A stretch of DNA of 64,000 nucleotides, from contig OX424568.1 of NCBI GenBank assembly GCA_949152475.1, positions 24,155,667 to 24,219,666 on the forward strand, read 5' to 3'. Source of the DNA: Terebella lapidaria (lineage: Eukaryota; Annelida; Polychaeta; Terebellida; Terebellidae). The position numbers and the translations under genes are program-made. Numbering within the stretch: position 1 is the first letter of the stretch; each line of letters starts with the position of its first letter. Of the stretch, positions 57,001-62,688 are shown piece after piece. The notes under the pieces were generated by a model. That model was not told where the DNA came from. It made no database searches and saw nothing but the letters and a program-made list of their open reading frames with translations.

Positions 57001-59786
57001 CAGTCGGTTAAGACCAAGTTGTAACGACGTCTTAGGGTGATCTAAGAACCCAGATCACCGAGGAAGGAGTCGGAGACGGAGACGGAGGTGGAATTCGACG
57101 GAGCAACTACGGAGGCGGTATCGGACGGAGCAGTTGCAGAGACGGGAACGACGAAGCAGTTGCAGAGGCGGTACCGGACGACGGAGTTGCATAGGCAGTA
57201 CCTGACGGAGCGGTTGCGGTAACCGGAAGTGGGAACACTTCCGAGATACTCCATTTCAGGTGCAGTCGCAGGTTGCGGTGAGGCGGAGCCAACCGGAGCA
57301 GATTGCAGTGCGGCGGAACCTGGCAGAGCGGTTGCAGTATTCGGAAGCGGCAACGTTCCCGGATTCTTTATTCCAGGCGCAGTCGCAGTTTGCAGTAAGA
57401 CGGAAAACGACGGAGCTGTTGCAGTAAAGCGGTATCCCGACGGAGCAGTTGCAGTACCCGGAGACGGAAACGCCTTCGGATCCTTACTTTACAGGTGCAG
57501 TTGCAGATTAGCAGTCGGACTACGGTTAAGAGGTCCATTCCAGACCACGCTACCAACCTTAGAGACTTCTAACCGGAGTTTAACCGTACAGCAGTAGCAG
57601 TTTCCCGGAGTTTTACCGTTTCAGCTCCGGTTAAACAACAACTCACCCACCTCCCTAGAAAACCGGTTCATCAAGACGTCACAGAAGGGTGCAAACCCGT
57701 TACAGTTGCATCTTAGACACTGAATATTTTAAGGGAATTCCACACTGGTTTTCAGCTGATAGTGACGACAGTGTTTGCTGTGATAGTCGGGCTGATTTTC
57801 CTACAGATTGATGATGACTATCTACCTGCCGCCATACAAAACAGGTGCAGGGTTAAATACCTATTCGTCTATTGTATTCTCATCATTTCATTGTGAAAAT
57901 ATTATATTTTGGATATATTATTTTTATTCACACATGCACACACAAAAAATACGTGCCTTTTACACTGTGATTACTGATTCATGTTGCCTAATGTTTTTTG
58001 TACACGAAATTTTTTTTTTCATTGAATATCTCCCGGTCAGAGTTGGGGCGATGTTCTTCATCATCATGAACCAAATCTTCACGAACCTGTCTGCGATCGA
58101 GTTGTTCATACGCGAGCGGGCCATCTTCATGTAGGTGACTCTCGGATGACAATATACTACCTGAACATTGTTCTGTGTTCAGTGTAGATTAGGTTTAATT
58201 TGATTACATGTCTGCATAATATTTGTAATGCAAATATTTTTTTCGCATTAAAAAAAAATCAAAACAAACTCATTGTTCCTATAATTACAGCCACGAGAAC
58301 TCTCGCGGGTTTTACCGGGTGTCGGCTTACTTCCTGTCCAAGGTCCTATGTGACGTCATACCTCTCAGGGCCGTGCCTGTCATAATCTTCAGCTCCATAT
58401 CCTACTTCATGATAGGTCAGGCACATTACTATTCGAGCTGAATGTATTTCTTCAAGGCTACACATGCAATACGAACTGTCCTTTTGAATATGAAAGAATA
58501 CAGGCCAAAACGCAAAGTTGCATTTATAAATGAAGCTTGATCCTATTTTGTCTGTATCCATCCTGTAACCGACGACTCTATACCGAGGTGTCCGTCATGA
58601 CGTGGCCTAATTTTCGGTTTACGTGCTGACTCTGTACCACGTCATGACGTGGCCCTGATCTTTGTTTACACATATAGTACTGTCTCTGTTCATGACCAAT
58701 CTATACCCAGGTGTCCGTCATGACGTGGCCTAATTTTCGGTTTACGTGCTGACTCTGTACCACGTCATGACGTGGCCCTGATCTTTGTTTACACATATAG
58801 TACTGACGCTGTTCATGACCACTCTATACACAGGGTTCCGTCATGACGTGGCTCGGTTCTTCATTTACATGCTGACGCTTTTCCTGACGACCCTGTCTGC
58901 GGCCAGCATCTGTATCTTCATGGGAGCCTCTTTCCGAGTCCACGCCATCGCCAACTTGATGTCTGCTCTCATCTTCGTCTTCATGATGGTCAGTTGTCTT
59001 TACAAGCTTGTTTTCACTCTTCGGTGAAATAATATCGCAATCATGTCTTGCCCAACAGAAAATGCAAACTCAAATACCGGTATATTGAGAGCATTTTAAG
59101 AACGTACCTTCCCAGTAGGCTTCTCTTCCAAAGACCTTTGAACAAGCTACTATGCTGAATAGAAAACTGACTGAAATGGATGGACCCGTAACGGTCAGCA
59201 CTAAATCGATTAGATTTGCATGCCATCCACAATTAGGGCATTGGTTTATTGACTACTCTGTTACTTTCAGGTATTCAGCGGCATGCTGGTCAACCTTGTT
59301 ACTATGGCTGAATGGCTGAGTTGGATTCAGTACCTTAGCGTCTTCAGATATTCTCTAAACGTGAGACAAAAAAGTCTGTAGTTTGAAAACAACTATTCAA
59401 TTGATAAACACTTCAGATGCTTCATCGTAGCATCCATTTCTAATTGTAGGCGCTGTCGATCAATGAACTGAAGGATTTAGAGCTTTGTCAGGAAATTATG
59501 ACAGGAAACGAAACCTACCCGGAATGGTAACTATTAAAACTAAAACTATGATGTAGCTAGTTCCAAACTCTAGATATGTGGAACACCAAGTACCAAGAAC
59601 GTACATATGAAGATTCCTATTGGTTCCAGTGACACGAGACACGGGAATGAGTACCTGGCTCGTCAGGGGGTCAGTTATGAGACGGCCTGGGATCTTTGGC
59701 AGAACGAGCTCGCTCTGGGTCTGATCTGTCTGGGCGTTCTGGGCTTCACCTGGCTACGGCTGATCTTCATCAACAAGCACAAGTGA
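41819..59786 (+). CDS. ABCG2-like half transporter, 17 coding exons, intron 10 carrying an LTR retrotransposon
   Basis: Coding exons: 41819-42084, 42364-42423, 42527-42641, 42786-42938, 43277-43434, 43617-43768, 43930-44025, 44139-44259, 44344-44443, 44564-44629, 57756-57844, 58041-58130, 58291-58415, 58834-58988, 59271-59360, 59450-59526, 59630-59786; 689 aa, close to the ABCG2 length. Nucleotide-binding domain first: Walker [10 protein letters not shown] (K107), Q147, signature VSGGE (207-211), Walker [12 protein letters not shown] (E232), switch SIHQPRYS. Six transmembrane segments follow (about 400-680) with a Cys-containing loop before the last ([17 protein letters not shown]). The order NBD-TMD defines ABCG; such proteins dimerise and export lipids or amphipathic small molecules from the plasma membrane. 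Exon 8's acceptor is the least certain (TTTAG/TAGAAG or AGAAG/TTGAG). Intron 4 and intron 13 hold duplicated exon edges. AATAAA at 60126 is a candidate poly(A) signal. Confidence 0.93.
42855..43052 (+). repeat. 114-bp tandem duplication of the exon 4 3' end and donor
   Basis: The last 84 bp of ABCG exon 4 (from ACCTCTGTCAGC at 42855) recur at 42969 with over 80% identity, including ACAAGACACAGCGAGTGGAA and a donor-like end (ACCATG/GTGAAC after 43052). The 30-bp spacer contains a good acceptor, TTTTCCCTCTTAG. The period of 114 bp equals 38 codons, and the frame stays open from exon 4 through the second copy. The second copy could therefore be spliced out as intron or kept as an in-frame 38-residue extension. 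Confidence 0.9.
44642..45065. mobile_element. fold-back MITE, copy 3
   Basis: A 424-bp element with TTAA ends, in the same orientation as the copy at 8316. The left end reads GGTAGTCCGCTCCAAACA and the right end TGTTTGTAGCCGACTACG. It lies in ABCG intron 10, about 130 bp upstream of the LTR element. Confidence 0.85.
45190..45193. repeat. target-site duplication, left copy (GTTG)
   Basis: GTTG immediately precedes the 5' LTR and is repeated immediately after the 3' LTR at 57705-57708. A 4-bp duplication fits Ty3/gypsy integrases. Confidence 0.8.
45515..45618 (+). promoter_or_regulatory. LTR core promoter
   Basis: ATTGG (inverted CCAAT) at 45515-45519, perfect CRE TGACGTCA at 45570-45577, GTCACGTGAC around the E-box CACGTG at 45590-45595, and TATAAAA at 45612-45618. 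The same set is in the 3' LTR. Confidence 0.8.
45761..45766 (+). terminator. LTR poly(A) signal (5' copy)
   Basis: AATAAA in the LTR, about 145 bp after the TATA box. The equivalent in the 3' LTR (56884-56889) would end the element's transcripts. Confidence 0.6.
46588..46605 (+). other. primer binding site (tRNA-Leu type)
   Basis: TGGTGGCAGCGGTGGGAT, six bases after the 5' LTR. It is complementary to an 18-nt tRNA 3' end reading ATCCCACCGCTGCCACCA, which matches animal tRNA-Leu (AAG/UAG type) as I remember it. Confidence 0.75.
46616..47899 (+). CDS. gag polyprotein of the LTR element (427 aa)
   Basis: Starts 35 bp after the LTR. The N-terminal 130 residues are Ala/Glu/Gln-rich. A retrotransposon gag capsid-like domain follows (about 145-300; motifs include [17 protein letters not shown] and [15 protein letters not shown]). 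A CCHC zinc knuckle, [14 protein letters not shown] (about 369-382), comes before a Gln-rich tail encoded by CAG repeats. Gag should package element RNA into cytoplasmic particles. The frame is intact. It overlaps the pol frame by 139 nt (pol open from 47761) in the -1 phase, so Gag-Pol probably needs a -1 frameshift. GGAAAAC directly before the gag TAG (47890-47896) is the most suggestive site. Confidence 0.92.
   Translation: MTTRRGKLAEQQLKTALSDTEQPVGAVGAEPLQMPVAEKEAVRPAERKLLQPEMQKAVAEEPLRVPQGVQPAEQLAEAEINFPDQAGDREPDADPEGGENLVDNLTRLLATQMEVFQQHLAVTGKQQQAEAVQQPAPRAGVARLMTYDGTDPWPEYEAHLLEYARYYRWTAEEKALNLCVSLRGNARSILLDLSAEQRRSFDTVVAALKQQFCPGEKTFVFQAELQTRKLQPEEELSELARDIRSKTRLAYPKADPATTEVLMKIHFCNSLTNRDMRLSVLKSHPETLSQALAFATEYESIMKTDNSRPAERHRTRQLNTEPEWSQQVNELRKQAEQTQQQLADLMTQVKEAVSRQQQQRSSRADLECFNCGRKGHFARDCRQPKQQQQRRQPQQQQSPRQQQQQQPQQQQQQQLQQPRQQQQQPEN
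47761..52041 (+). CDS. pol polyprotein of the LTR element (protease, RT, RNase H, integrase)
   Basis: The frame is open from 47761; recognisable protein begins near 47962. Residues counted from 47962: retropepsin with DTGS (about 29-32); reverse transcriptase with YLDD (about 460); RNase H with DTDASD (about 606-611); a linker with five near-identical 42-bp repeats (about 780-866); integrase zinc module H-H-C-C (about 977-1020, CDEC), catalytic D about 1044 (AMDVMGPLP), D about 1105 (HTDQGRN), E about 1140 (GFIERFN); GPY/F-type tail (about 1250-1300). It copies element RNA and inserts the cDNA. All catalytic residues checked are present and there are no stops or frameshifts. No ATG sits at the start of the frame, consistent with translation as a Gag-Pol fusion. 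Confidence 0.93.
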   Translation, partial: AAEAAAAAASTTTAAVAATTAAAAAAAAAAATTAAATTAAAAAGKLERVAEKGKSGTRKRGHPHNRQVVHGPGPRGEVGMCVTARVCGEPVTLIIDTGSTVTMLNLQTWERIRKPGMKLKRSPIRLSMVDGSNIRTHGRKELPLNIAGVAETVTFEIADCEDEGILGMDFIRSRVSGINFDRMTMQMGSQEVFLTMFEQTREPFPINAVADYQIPPETEQLIIGQAESVREAEGVLEMPQEPTEKRPWLIGRTLSRIKQGTVPVRVINVMAEPVIIKKGAQLATMTTLAAGCSVVPLAERSRKVQISTESESGRNWSGYEKLRQLAEQTQDAVPSHFRERVTDLLFRNKLTFSNDAGELGQTNEVQHQINTGSHRPIKQPTRRIPPDKRELVSSLIQEMKDKNVIEESSSPWASPIVLVKKKDGTTRFCVDYRRLNAVTEKDAYPLPRIDDTIAACADAKWFSTLDLTSGYWQVGMDEDARKKSAFCVPGGLYQFKVMSFGLCNAPGTFERLMEKVLGGLSWKTCLIYLDDIIVYSKTLEDHIRDLQEVFSKLREADLKVKPSKCKFFQPEVSFLGHIVGRDGIRTDPAKTEAVRKWRTPTNLTELRSFLGLCSYYRKFVPKFSEIAAPLNHLTEKGVPFRWQTEQEQAFAELKNRLVSAPILGYPREQGRYILDTDASDTGLGAVLSQKQGNQERVITYLSRSLTKEERRYCVTRKELLAVVFAVQKNKQYLLGRHFLLRTDHGSLTWLMNFKEPQGQVARWIELLSEFHFDIEHRPGRIHNNADALSRSPCSQCGKIDWKQAKIDAWNYGERIRQTRSEETPQPKPRKGGRRKRSRGSGGEAELTEEAVPRKAVAVVEKAASRKPVAVAVTEKAASRKPVAVAVTEKAASRKPVAVTEKAASRKPVAVAVTEKAASRKPVAVAVTEEAVPGKADEVAEQIRLAENADQDTVLGQKYRPDDLRRMQQAEPWYPLVTSLIDGSGTAGSADFSSMSSEEKVLYGMRKTLLKVDGVVYRKWKTAEGTSRMQLITPKELRQEIFRLAHQSRTGGHLGSRRMAASIRRRYFWPAMMRDIKQWVLSCDECASRSMQNLKRSPMQKYRVGAPMERVAMDVMGPLPKSTRGNRYILVIGDYFTKWVEAYPMPNQEAVTVADIFVNQFAARYGIPMEIHTDQGRNFESDLLRNVCRILGIHKTRTTAFRPQSDGFIERFNRTLQQILSLYVSERQTNWDQLVPLAMAAYRSTPQETTGQSPNLLMLGREVNTPVELLIGRPPGESTAEVTEYGSQLRERLEAVYKAVRAKSGREMERQKKLYDRRKVDNQFQPGDRVWMAVKTRKKGKAPKLQNKWSGPKLVLSRFTDVTYEIAESETRQKVVHFDLLKPYNGVKHPRWMKRRMADSWRQTEPPKQSSVPETEQTVSESDTDSE
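50323..50560 (+). repeat. 42-bp tandem repeat inside pol
   Basis: Five in-frame units (GCAGCGTCCCGGAAGCCGGT / TGCGGTTGCGGTGACGGAGA, one unit shortened by 6 bp) encode [18 protein letters not shown] repeats between RNase H and integrase. The motif is Lys/Ala/Val-rich and probably a flexible linker. High identity between units indicates recent expansion. Confidence 0.9.
52042..52545. other. pol 3' spacer
   Basis: Purine-rich, with repeated GCAGAG/GGCGGA words and no open frame of note. It separates pol from the accessory region. Confidence 0.5.
52546..52845 (+). CDS. small open frame of unknown function (99 aa)
   Basis: An ATG-initiated frame between pol and the first internal promoter. The product is hydrophilic, with a possible helical segment ([16 protein letters not shown]), and no known domain. 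Its 3' end overlaps the promoter module at 52814-52863. It may be chance. Confidence 0.25.
   Translation: MSRYAVDEAVQMAETPNLQSRCSSERQIQLAETLFNSPDGRDTSKLQILRLEKQLKGSRKNPEKPVEPETDTSRLTVEFLHNCDVTPEAANQRGAFQIT
52814..52863 (+). promoter_or_regulatory. internal promoter module 1
   Basis: CCAATCA at 52814, CACGTGA at 52839 and TATAAAAG at 52856. CCAAT to E-box is 25 bp and E-box to TATA is 17 bp (start to start). The zinc-finger gene ATG follows 245 bp downstream of the TATA box. Confidence 0.7.
53108..53890 (+). CDS. accessory zinc-finger protein A of the LTR element (260 aa)
   Basis: A 260-residue frame with ATG in good context (GGAATGG). Residues 1-28 are basic/aromatic. C30, C33 and H46 (plus C48) form a finger-like module, then C53/C55, H68 and H73 form a C-X12-H-X4-H module. 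A basic patch RRRRFRRF lies near 108-115. The C-terminal half is acidic and Trp-rich ([13 protein letters not shown], then a DTESETSE tail). It resembles a nucleic-acid-binding head with an acidic tail, as in transcriptional regulators, but I recognise no family. It sits where env would be in a retrovirus-like element but has no signal peptide or membrane segment. It is probably a distant paralogue of protein B (54196-56034), based on head architecture and promoter. Confidence 0.7.
   Translation: MAYSAFLDRQDRGRSRDWATPQPLDYSRLCKRCDRMFESARDRRRHVCPAQSCLCAFYGNRANDLRRHLREMHGWKYPSGNRPPQDEATLNHVGTFDSAWRGTATQSRRRRFRRFCTQSPRENPVPETYADQLPFGPDWDAGAAAPIGQPEWVDQPEWAPDPQGCLRAADDAPPENWDREMERIAEAVRAVMPDKADDWEPELVTSKKPEEEDQPVEDWEAEIRVWEYRPPSPTSDTESETSEYMTADEESWTEAKAVWQ
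53981..54019 (+). repeat. 39-nt poly(A) tract
   Basis: An uninterrupted run of 39 A, about 90 bp after the stop of zinc-finger gene A and before promoter module 2. It is followed by TTATTTATCC. No AATAAA precedes it closely. It may mark captured cDNA or be a simple repeat. Confidence 0.9.
54068..54118 (+). promoter_or_regulatory. internal promoter module 2
   Basis: CCAATCA at 54068, GTCACGTGAC with the E-box at 54093-54098, and TATAAAAG at 54111. CCAAT to E-box is 25 bp and E-box to TATA is 18 bp, virtually the layout of module 1. The ATG of zinc-finger gene B is 85 bp downstream of the TATA box. Confidence 0.75.
54196..56034 (+). CDS. accessory zinc-finger protein B of the LTR element (612 aa)
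   Basis: ATG with A at -3. Two classical C2H2 fingers lie at the N-terminus: C16, C19, H32, H37 and C46, C49, H62, H67 (both C-X2-C-X12-H-X4-H). Then come an acidic Ser/Glu stretch (about 95-165), an Arg/Ser-rich region (about 175-260, with [14 protein letters not shown]) and a short Ala-Asp-Ser-Arg repeat (about 330-355, from tandem AGCAGAGCAGAT units at 55180-55250). The C-terminal third is Pro/aromatic-rich (from about 470). The fingers plus RS region suggest a nuclear nucleic-acid-binding protein, possibly acting on transcription or RNA processing (inference). No known family was recognised. The frame is intact, with no membrane segment. Confidence 0.75.
   Translation: MPKVKTTPRKPRPHRCGDCNLEFKSKHTLLRHVTEQHTSEVTVFACPQCDHWSRRKEGTQKHLQSRHAMDANPIRLRVGREQFEEKSLRSKMTPRKSKKPVTRLDQLSDTESESGGSVSSRTRYRSGTQSVATLAADVSSTEAESSSEEEAELKIMASEDELQEPGDPKPVKPPVTRSSSRNTSRKNSPDPSRGTGADRDRGKKRSRSRSPDKSGRHQRREYRKESPERAKDRGGERGREEKRHTPPKSSGGSVKGKGKGVYDYKFRLLEEGSSGATAEVGVADIAEMQSRDDEEDLFRSPPPRTTSSGRAVSSVIVRPGGGAESRSSSRADSRADSSADSRADSRADSRPIGRSGGRPETKTEGGTRSRAGSETETRGSTERTLPATIQAVAGSRTSSAARDDGMESSASERGHADVQRARRSILVDQARATPGILSPVETRPRQSSSERSGRSQVRAPTQSPPYTFYPFGGPSTQPCPSHCFPVNIGGRSASVFAPAVPEHARYYAVRWGPEQWGPAEMRDSGVYMETMEQRESPFGLVPTRQIVRIPDWSIRDERLRNGFYVPPQWSLHDPDLLPVDARGTSFGRPLVPQTFPPRPPSGSSSRRDTGGQ
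56035..56303. other. 3' untranslated region of the LTR element
   Basis: Begins with GTCGTCGCAAGTCGCC-type repeats, then AT-richer sequence leading to the polypurine tract. No gene. Confidence 0.6.
56304..56316 (+). other. polypurine tract
   Basis: AAGGAAGGGGGAG lies directly against the TG of the 3' LTR, the expected plus-strand primer. Confidence 0.85.
56317..57704 (+). repeat. 3' LTR (1388 bp)
   Basis: Same length as the 5' LTR. I see two substitutions, at 56437 (T against C) and 56539 (G against A). It carries TATAAAA at 56735 and AATAAA at 56884. Confidence 0.95.
57705..57708. repeat. target-site duplication, right copy (GTTG)
   Basis: GTTG follows the final CA of the 3' LTR and matches 45190-45193. 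Confidence 0.8.
58588..58956 (+). repeat. 123-bp tandem triplication of the exon 14 acceptor region
   Basis: The landmark (G)TGTCCGTCATGACGTGGC occurs at 58588 and 58711, and its counterpart GGTTCCGTCATGACGTGGC at 58834, the start of ABCG exon 14. The period is exactly 123 bp. The two intronic copies are nearly identical to each other. Copy 2 has an intact acceptor (TATACCCAG); copy 1 reads TATACCGAG. Using copy 2 would hit TAA after seven codons. Within each unit a second GTCATGACGTGGCC half-copy reads like a diverged version of the same exon start. Confidence 0.9.
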
Positions 59787-61379
59787 TTCTCCATCTCTGC
59801 AGTATGCATTCATTGAGAATGAACAAACATAGAGAGTGAAATATACCTCAGGATTAATATCATTATGTTGGGATTGACATTTCAAAATGCAATTATGTGT
59901 TTAATGATAACTGTTGTGGCGTATTTTTCAAGAGTGCTTGTCAAAAGTGTAATGCGGCGCTGTAGAAGCCAGTATGTGTATGTTGTTTGAGAGTAGTAGG
60001 TTTTGGGGGACTGCAAGTTGGTAAAATCTCTACATAGTCTAGATTATAGGTATCAACCTATTGCCTATACAACCAGATTTTGATGATGACAATAACAAAC
60101 CTAAAAATCAACATTTCGGAATAGAAATAAAGTCCGTATATATTGCTGATGCTGTAAATAAACAATGATGAAGTTGAAGTGTATAATATGTAAGTCATAT
60201 TAAAGTGGCATAATGGGTTGACGGACTTTGTTACAGCCCAGTTGGCTAGCATATTTTAGACACAAAACCCCTCTGGCGACCCTGCAGTGAGAATGACTAT
60301 GATTTTGGTTAGTCTGTTTGATCGTGTACAATGGGAGGTGTTCAGGAATAGCTACAATCGCCAGCTGGCAGCACTGTTTCATGGGTTCTTTTCTTCAAGT
60401 TATCAATGTAAGCGTAATTTCACCGGCATAATTTACATCATTGATGATTACAGACGAAACTGACCCTTATTACAATGCTACCCCCTGTTGAATGATAGCT
60501 CGAACACCCGCTATTCACTTTGGTATTATTATTGGACTAATACTCACTTTCCACTCTATACAAATTGATGTTTTTCTTGTTACTGATCGACTCGAATCTT
60601 CATATTTGCACGTTTTCCTGGTCACCGCATGGAATATAAAAAACTGATTGTGCCACTTTAGGCCGTAAATGATGACTTGAATCATGTCATAGTGGCCTAC
60701 AGAATATTCAGTGTATCTGATAAGTAATAACGTACCTTGCTTGGCAAAAATATAGAGTATGCCACAGAACTGTGCAATATGTAATGTATAAAAACTATGA
60801 TAGAAAAACGATTCATTCATTAGTGCTGATGAGTAACAGTGGCGATGTATATCTTTTATCTATTTTTATATGACTTCTTTGATAATAATTTATACATTTA
60901 TGTTCGTGCTTGTATTGATGTATGTGTACATAGTTCTGAATAAATTATATCTGCTGCCCATTTGAAACTTGTTTGTAAATAACATGTTCATCAAAGCGTG
61001 ATATATTTTTTTGGTGAGCTGTTTTTTTACATTTCCCAAAAAGACGAACGGACATTTTTTGTGGGTACATAAATGTATCCAAGTATATTTTGAAGCCATC
61101 TGCTTTCTCCACAAACGGACAAATAACACTACTGGTATATTCATTAGAATTCTATTCATAAATCGTTAACAGAAAATTTATAGCAGAAAGACTCACATGT
61201 CAATGCGATGCCAAGTCAGCTGTTATTCCTGTCCTATCAAGTTGGGGTTATAAATGATTAAAATAAGCACATTTAATTATACATTAGATAGCTTAGCAGT
61301 TGTCATGCTTAACTACATGCATGATCAAATCTCGACTTGAAATTTTCCATACATTTTTGATTGAAGGGCATAACACACA
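59787..61379. other. ABCG 3' UTR and intergenic
   Basis: AT-rich, with candidate AATAAA at 60126-60131 and about 60157. Short open frames are without recognisable domains. Confidence 0.5.
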
Positions 61380-61399
61380 AAAATCCCATTTAAGCCAAT

Positions 61400-61760
61400 G
61401 CTAAAGCTGTCTTACCTCATGGAGCATACATATTTCCATGCGATACATGAGGCTTAACGGTAATATGTGATAATAGTTCACTAATATTTCTAACAAAGAC
61501 ATCCAAATAATCACCAAACTTGGGATTGTTTAGCGACAATACATCATCTATGTATCGGAAAGTGAAATTAAAATTACATGTTAGTTTCTTAGAACCTCCT
61601 CGTAAATGTTGGATAAAATCTGATTCATATGAGTATAAAAACAGGTCTGCCGATAATGGTGCACAGTTTGTACCCATGGGATTACCAATAGTTTGTTGAA
61701 ATATTCGATCATGCTACTTTCAAGTATATCTTAAAATGATATTGGCAGAAAGTTAAAGAT
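61400..61760 (-). pseudogene. Penelope-like reverse transcriptase fragment
   Basis: A minus-strand frame at 61417-61677 reads MGTNCAPLSADLFLYSYE and then FRYIDDVLSLNN. This is the fingers/palm region with the YIDD catalytic motif that I recognise from Penelope-like or related non-LTR retroelements. Just upstream, in another frame, is a TIGNP-like piece that normally precedes MGTNCAPL, so the copy is frameshifted. Only this fragment of the RT domain remains; no endonuclease or terminal repeats were seen. Confidence 0.7.
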
Positions 61761-62688
61761 TTTGCCATCCATTTCTGACTGAACGAAAAAAAACATACTA
61801 GTTAAAAAGTTGCACTTAATTTGTTCAACAAATTAAAATGTCCATTTTATTCCTCGTTGATTTCATTTTGAGTTTCTGGTGGAGAGCGTTTGAGTTTGTT
61901 GACATTTCGAGATTCTCGTTACTTTGTTCCCCTTGATGCAATGTGATTTCAGCTTACTCGCATACGTTCCAACGTAAACACTGGTTAACTAGGTCAGGTC
62001 AGAGTTAGCTCTGAGTGATGCACAAAACAAAAGAAAAGCGGCTGCTAGTGCCGTCGCATTCATGATTCATCCATCCCATCAACCATGGTTTGTTTTGTAA
62101 ACGATTTTTCTGAGGCCACATGTATACTTGTTGTTGATTTAGAACGAATTATTCGTCTACCAATACCACTTTAATTTTTTGTGGCGCGTGTCATGGAAAA
62201 TAAAAGCAATGAAAAATGATGAAACACATTACAGATGAAACAGATTTATTTGTGAAAACAAAACAAATAATAATTTAAACATCATTAATTACTTCATGTG
62301 TATCACAACAATGTGATATATTCATGTAATAAATTGACATTGTAACCAACATCAAGCAAAATGTGGAAATTTCATACATATGATACAGCAAAATGTTAAT
62401 TTGTCGAATGAATGTATGAACAAAACATTCATCGACATAGTGTCTAGTAGATAGAGTAAAATAATCTTTGCAATACATTGGAACAAGAAAATTTTGAAAG
62501 ATTTAAAACTTTGGCTTCTGTCAGCTGCCTTTATTTTTCATTAAAAATTGCCTAGGTTTAATTTTACCAATATACAATGCACAATGGAATTGGAAGAACG
62601 TATATTTGGTTTTGGAAAAACAACTGATTCACTACTCGTTGATAAAATTATCAAAGCTTCAGGTGTCATTCAAGTTAAGAAGAAAAAT
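61761..62688. other. intergenic, nothing recognised
   Basis: AT-rich DNA without a supported gene or repeat. Confidence 0.5.

Larger units (their letters stand above)
45194..57704 (+). mobile_element. full-length Ty3/gypsy LTR retrotransposon, 12,511 bp, with two extra zinc-finger genes
   Basis: Order: 5' LTR, tRNA-Leu-type primer binding site, gag, pol (protease-RT-RNase H-integrase), a spacer with a small open frame, two C2H2-type zinc-finger genes each behind its own promoter module, polypurine tract, 3' LTR. The LTRs are equal in length and I see only two substitutions between them (45314/56437 and 45416/56539), so insertion was recent. All four main frames are open. It is integrated in sense orientation in intron 10 of the ABCG2-like gene. 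Its composition is clearly more GC-rich than the host intron. There is no env-like frame with a signal peptide or membrane anchor. The RNase H-before-integrase order and the GPY/F-like C-terminus of integrase place it in Ty3/gypsy; the clade is not assigned. Confidence 0.97.
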
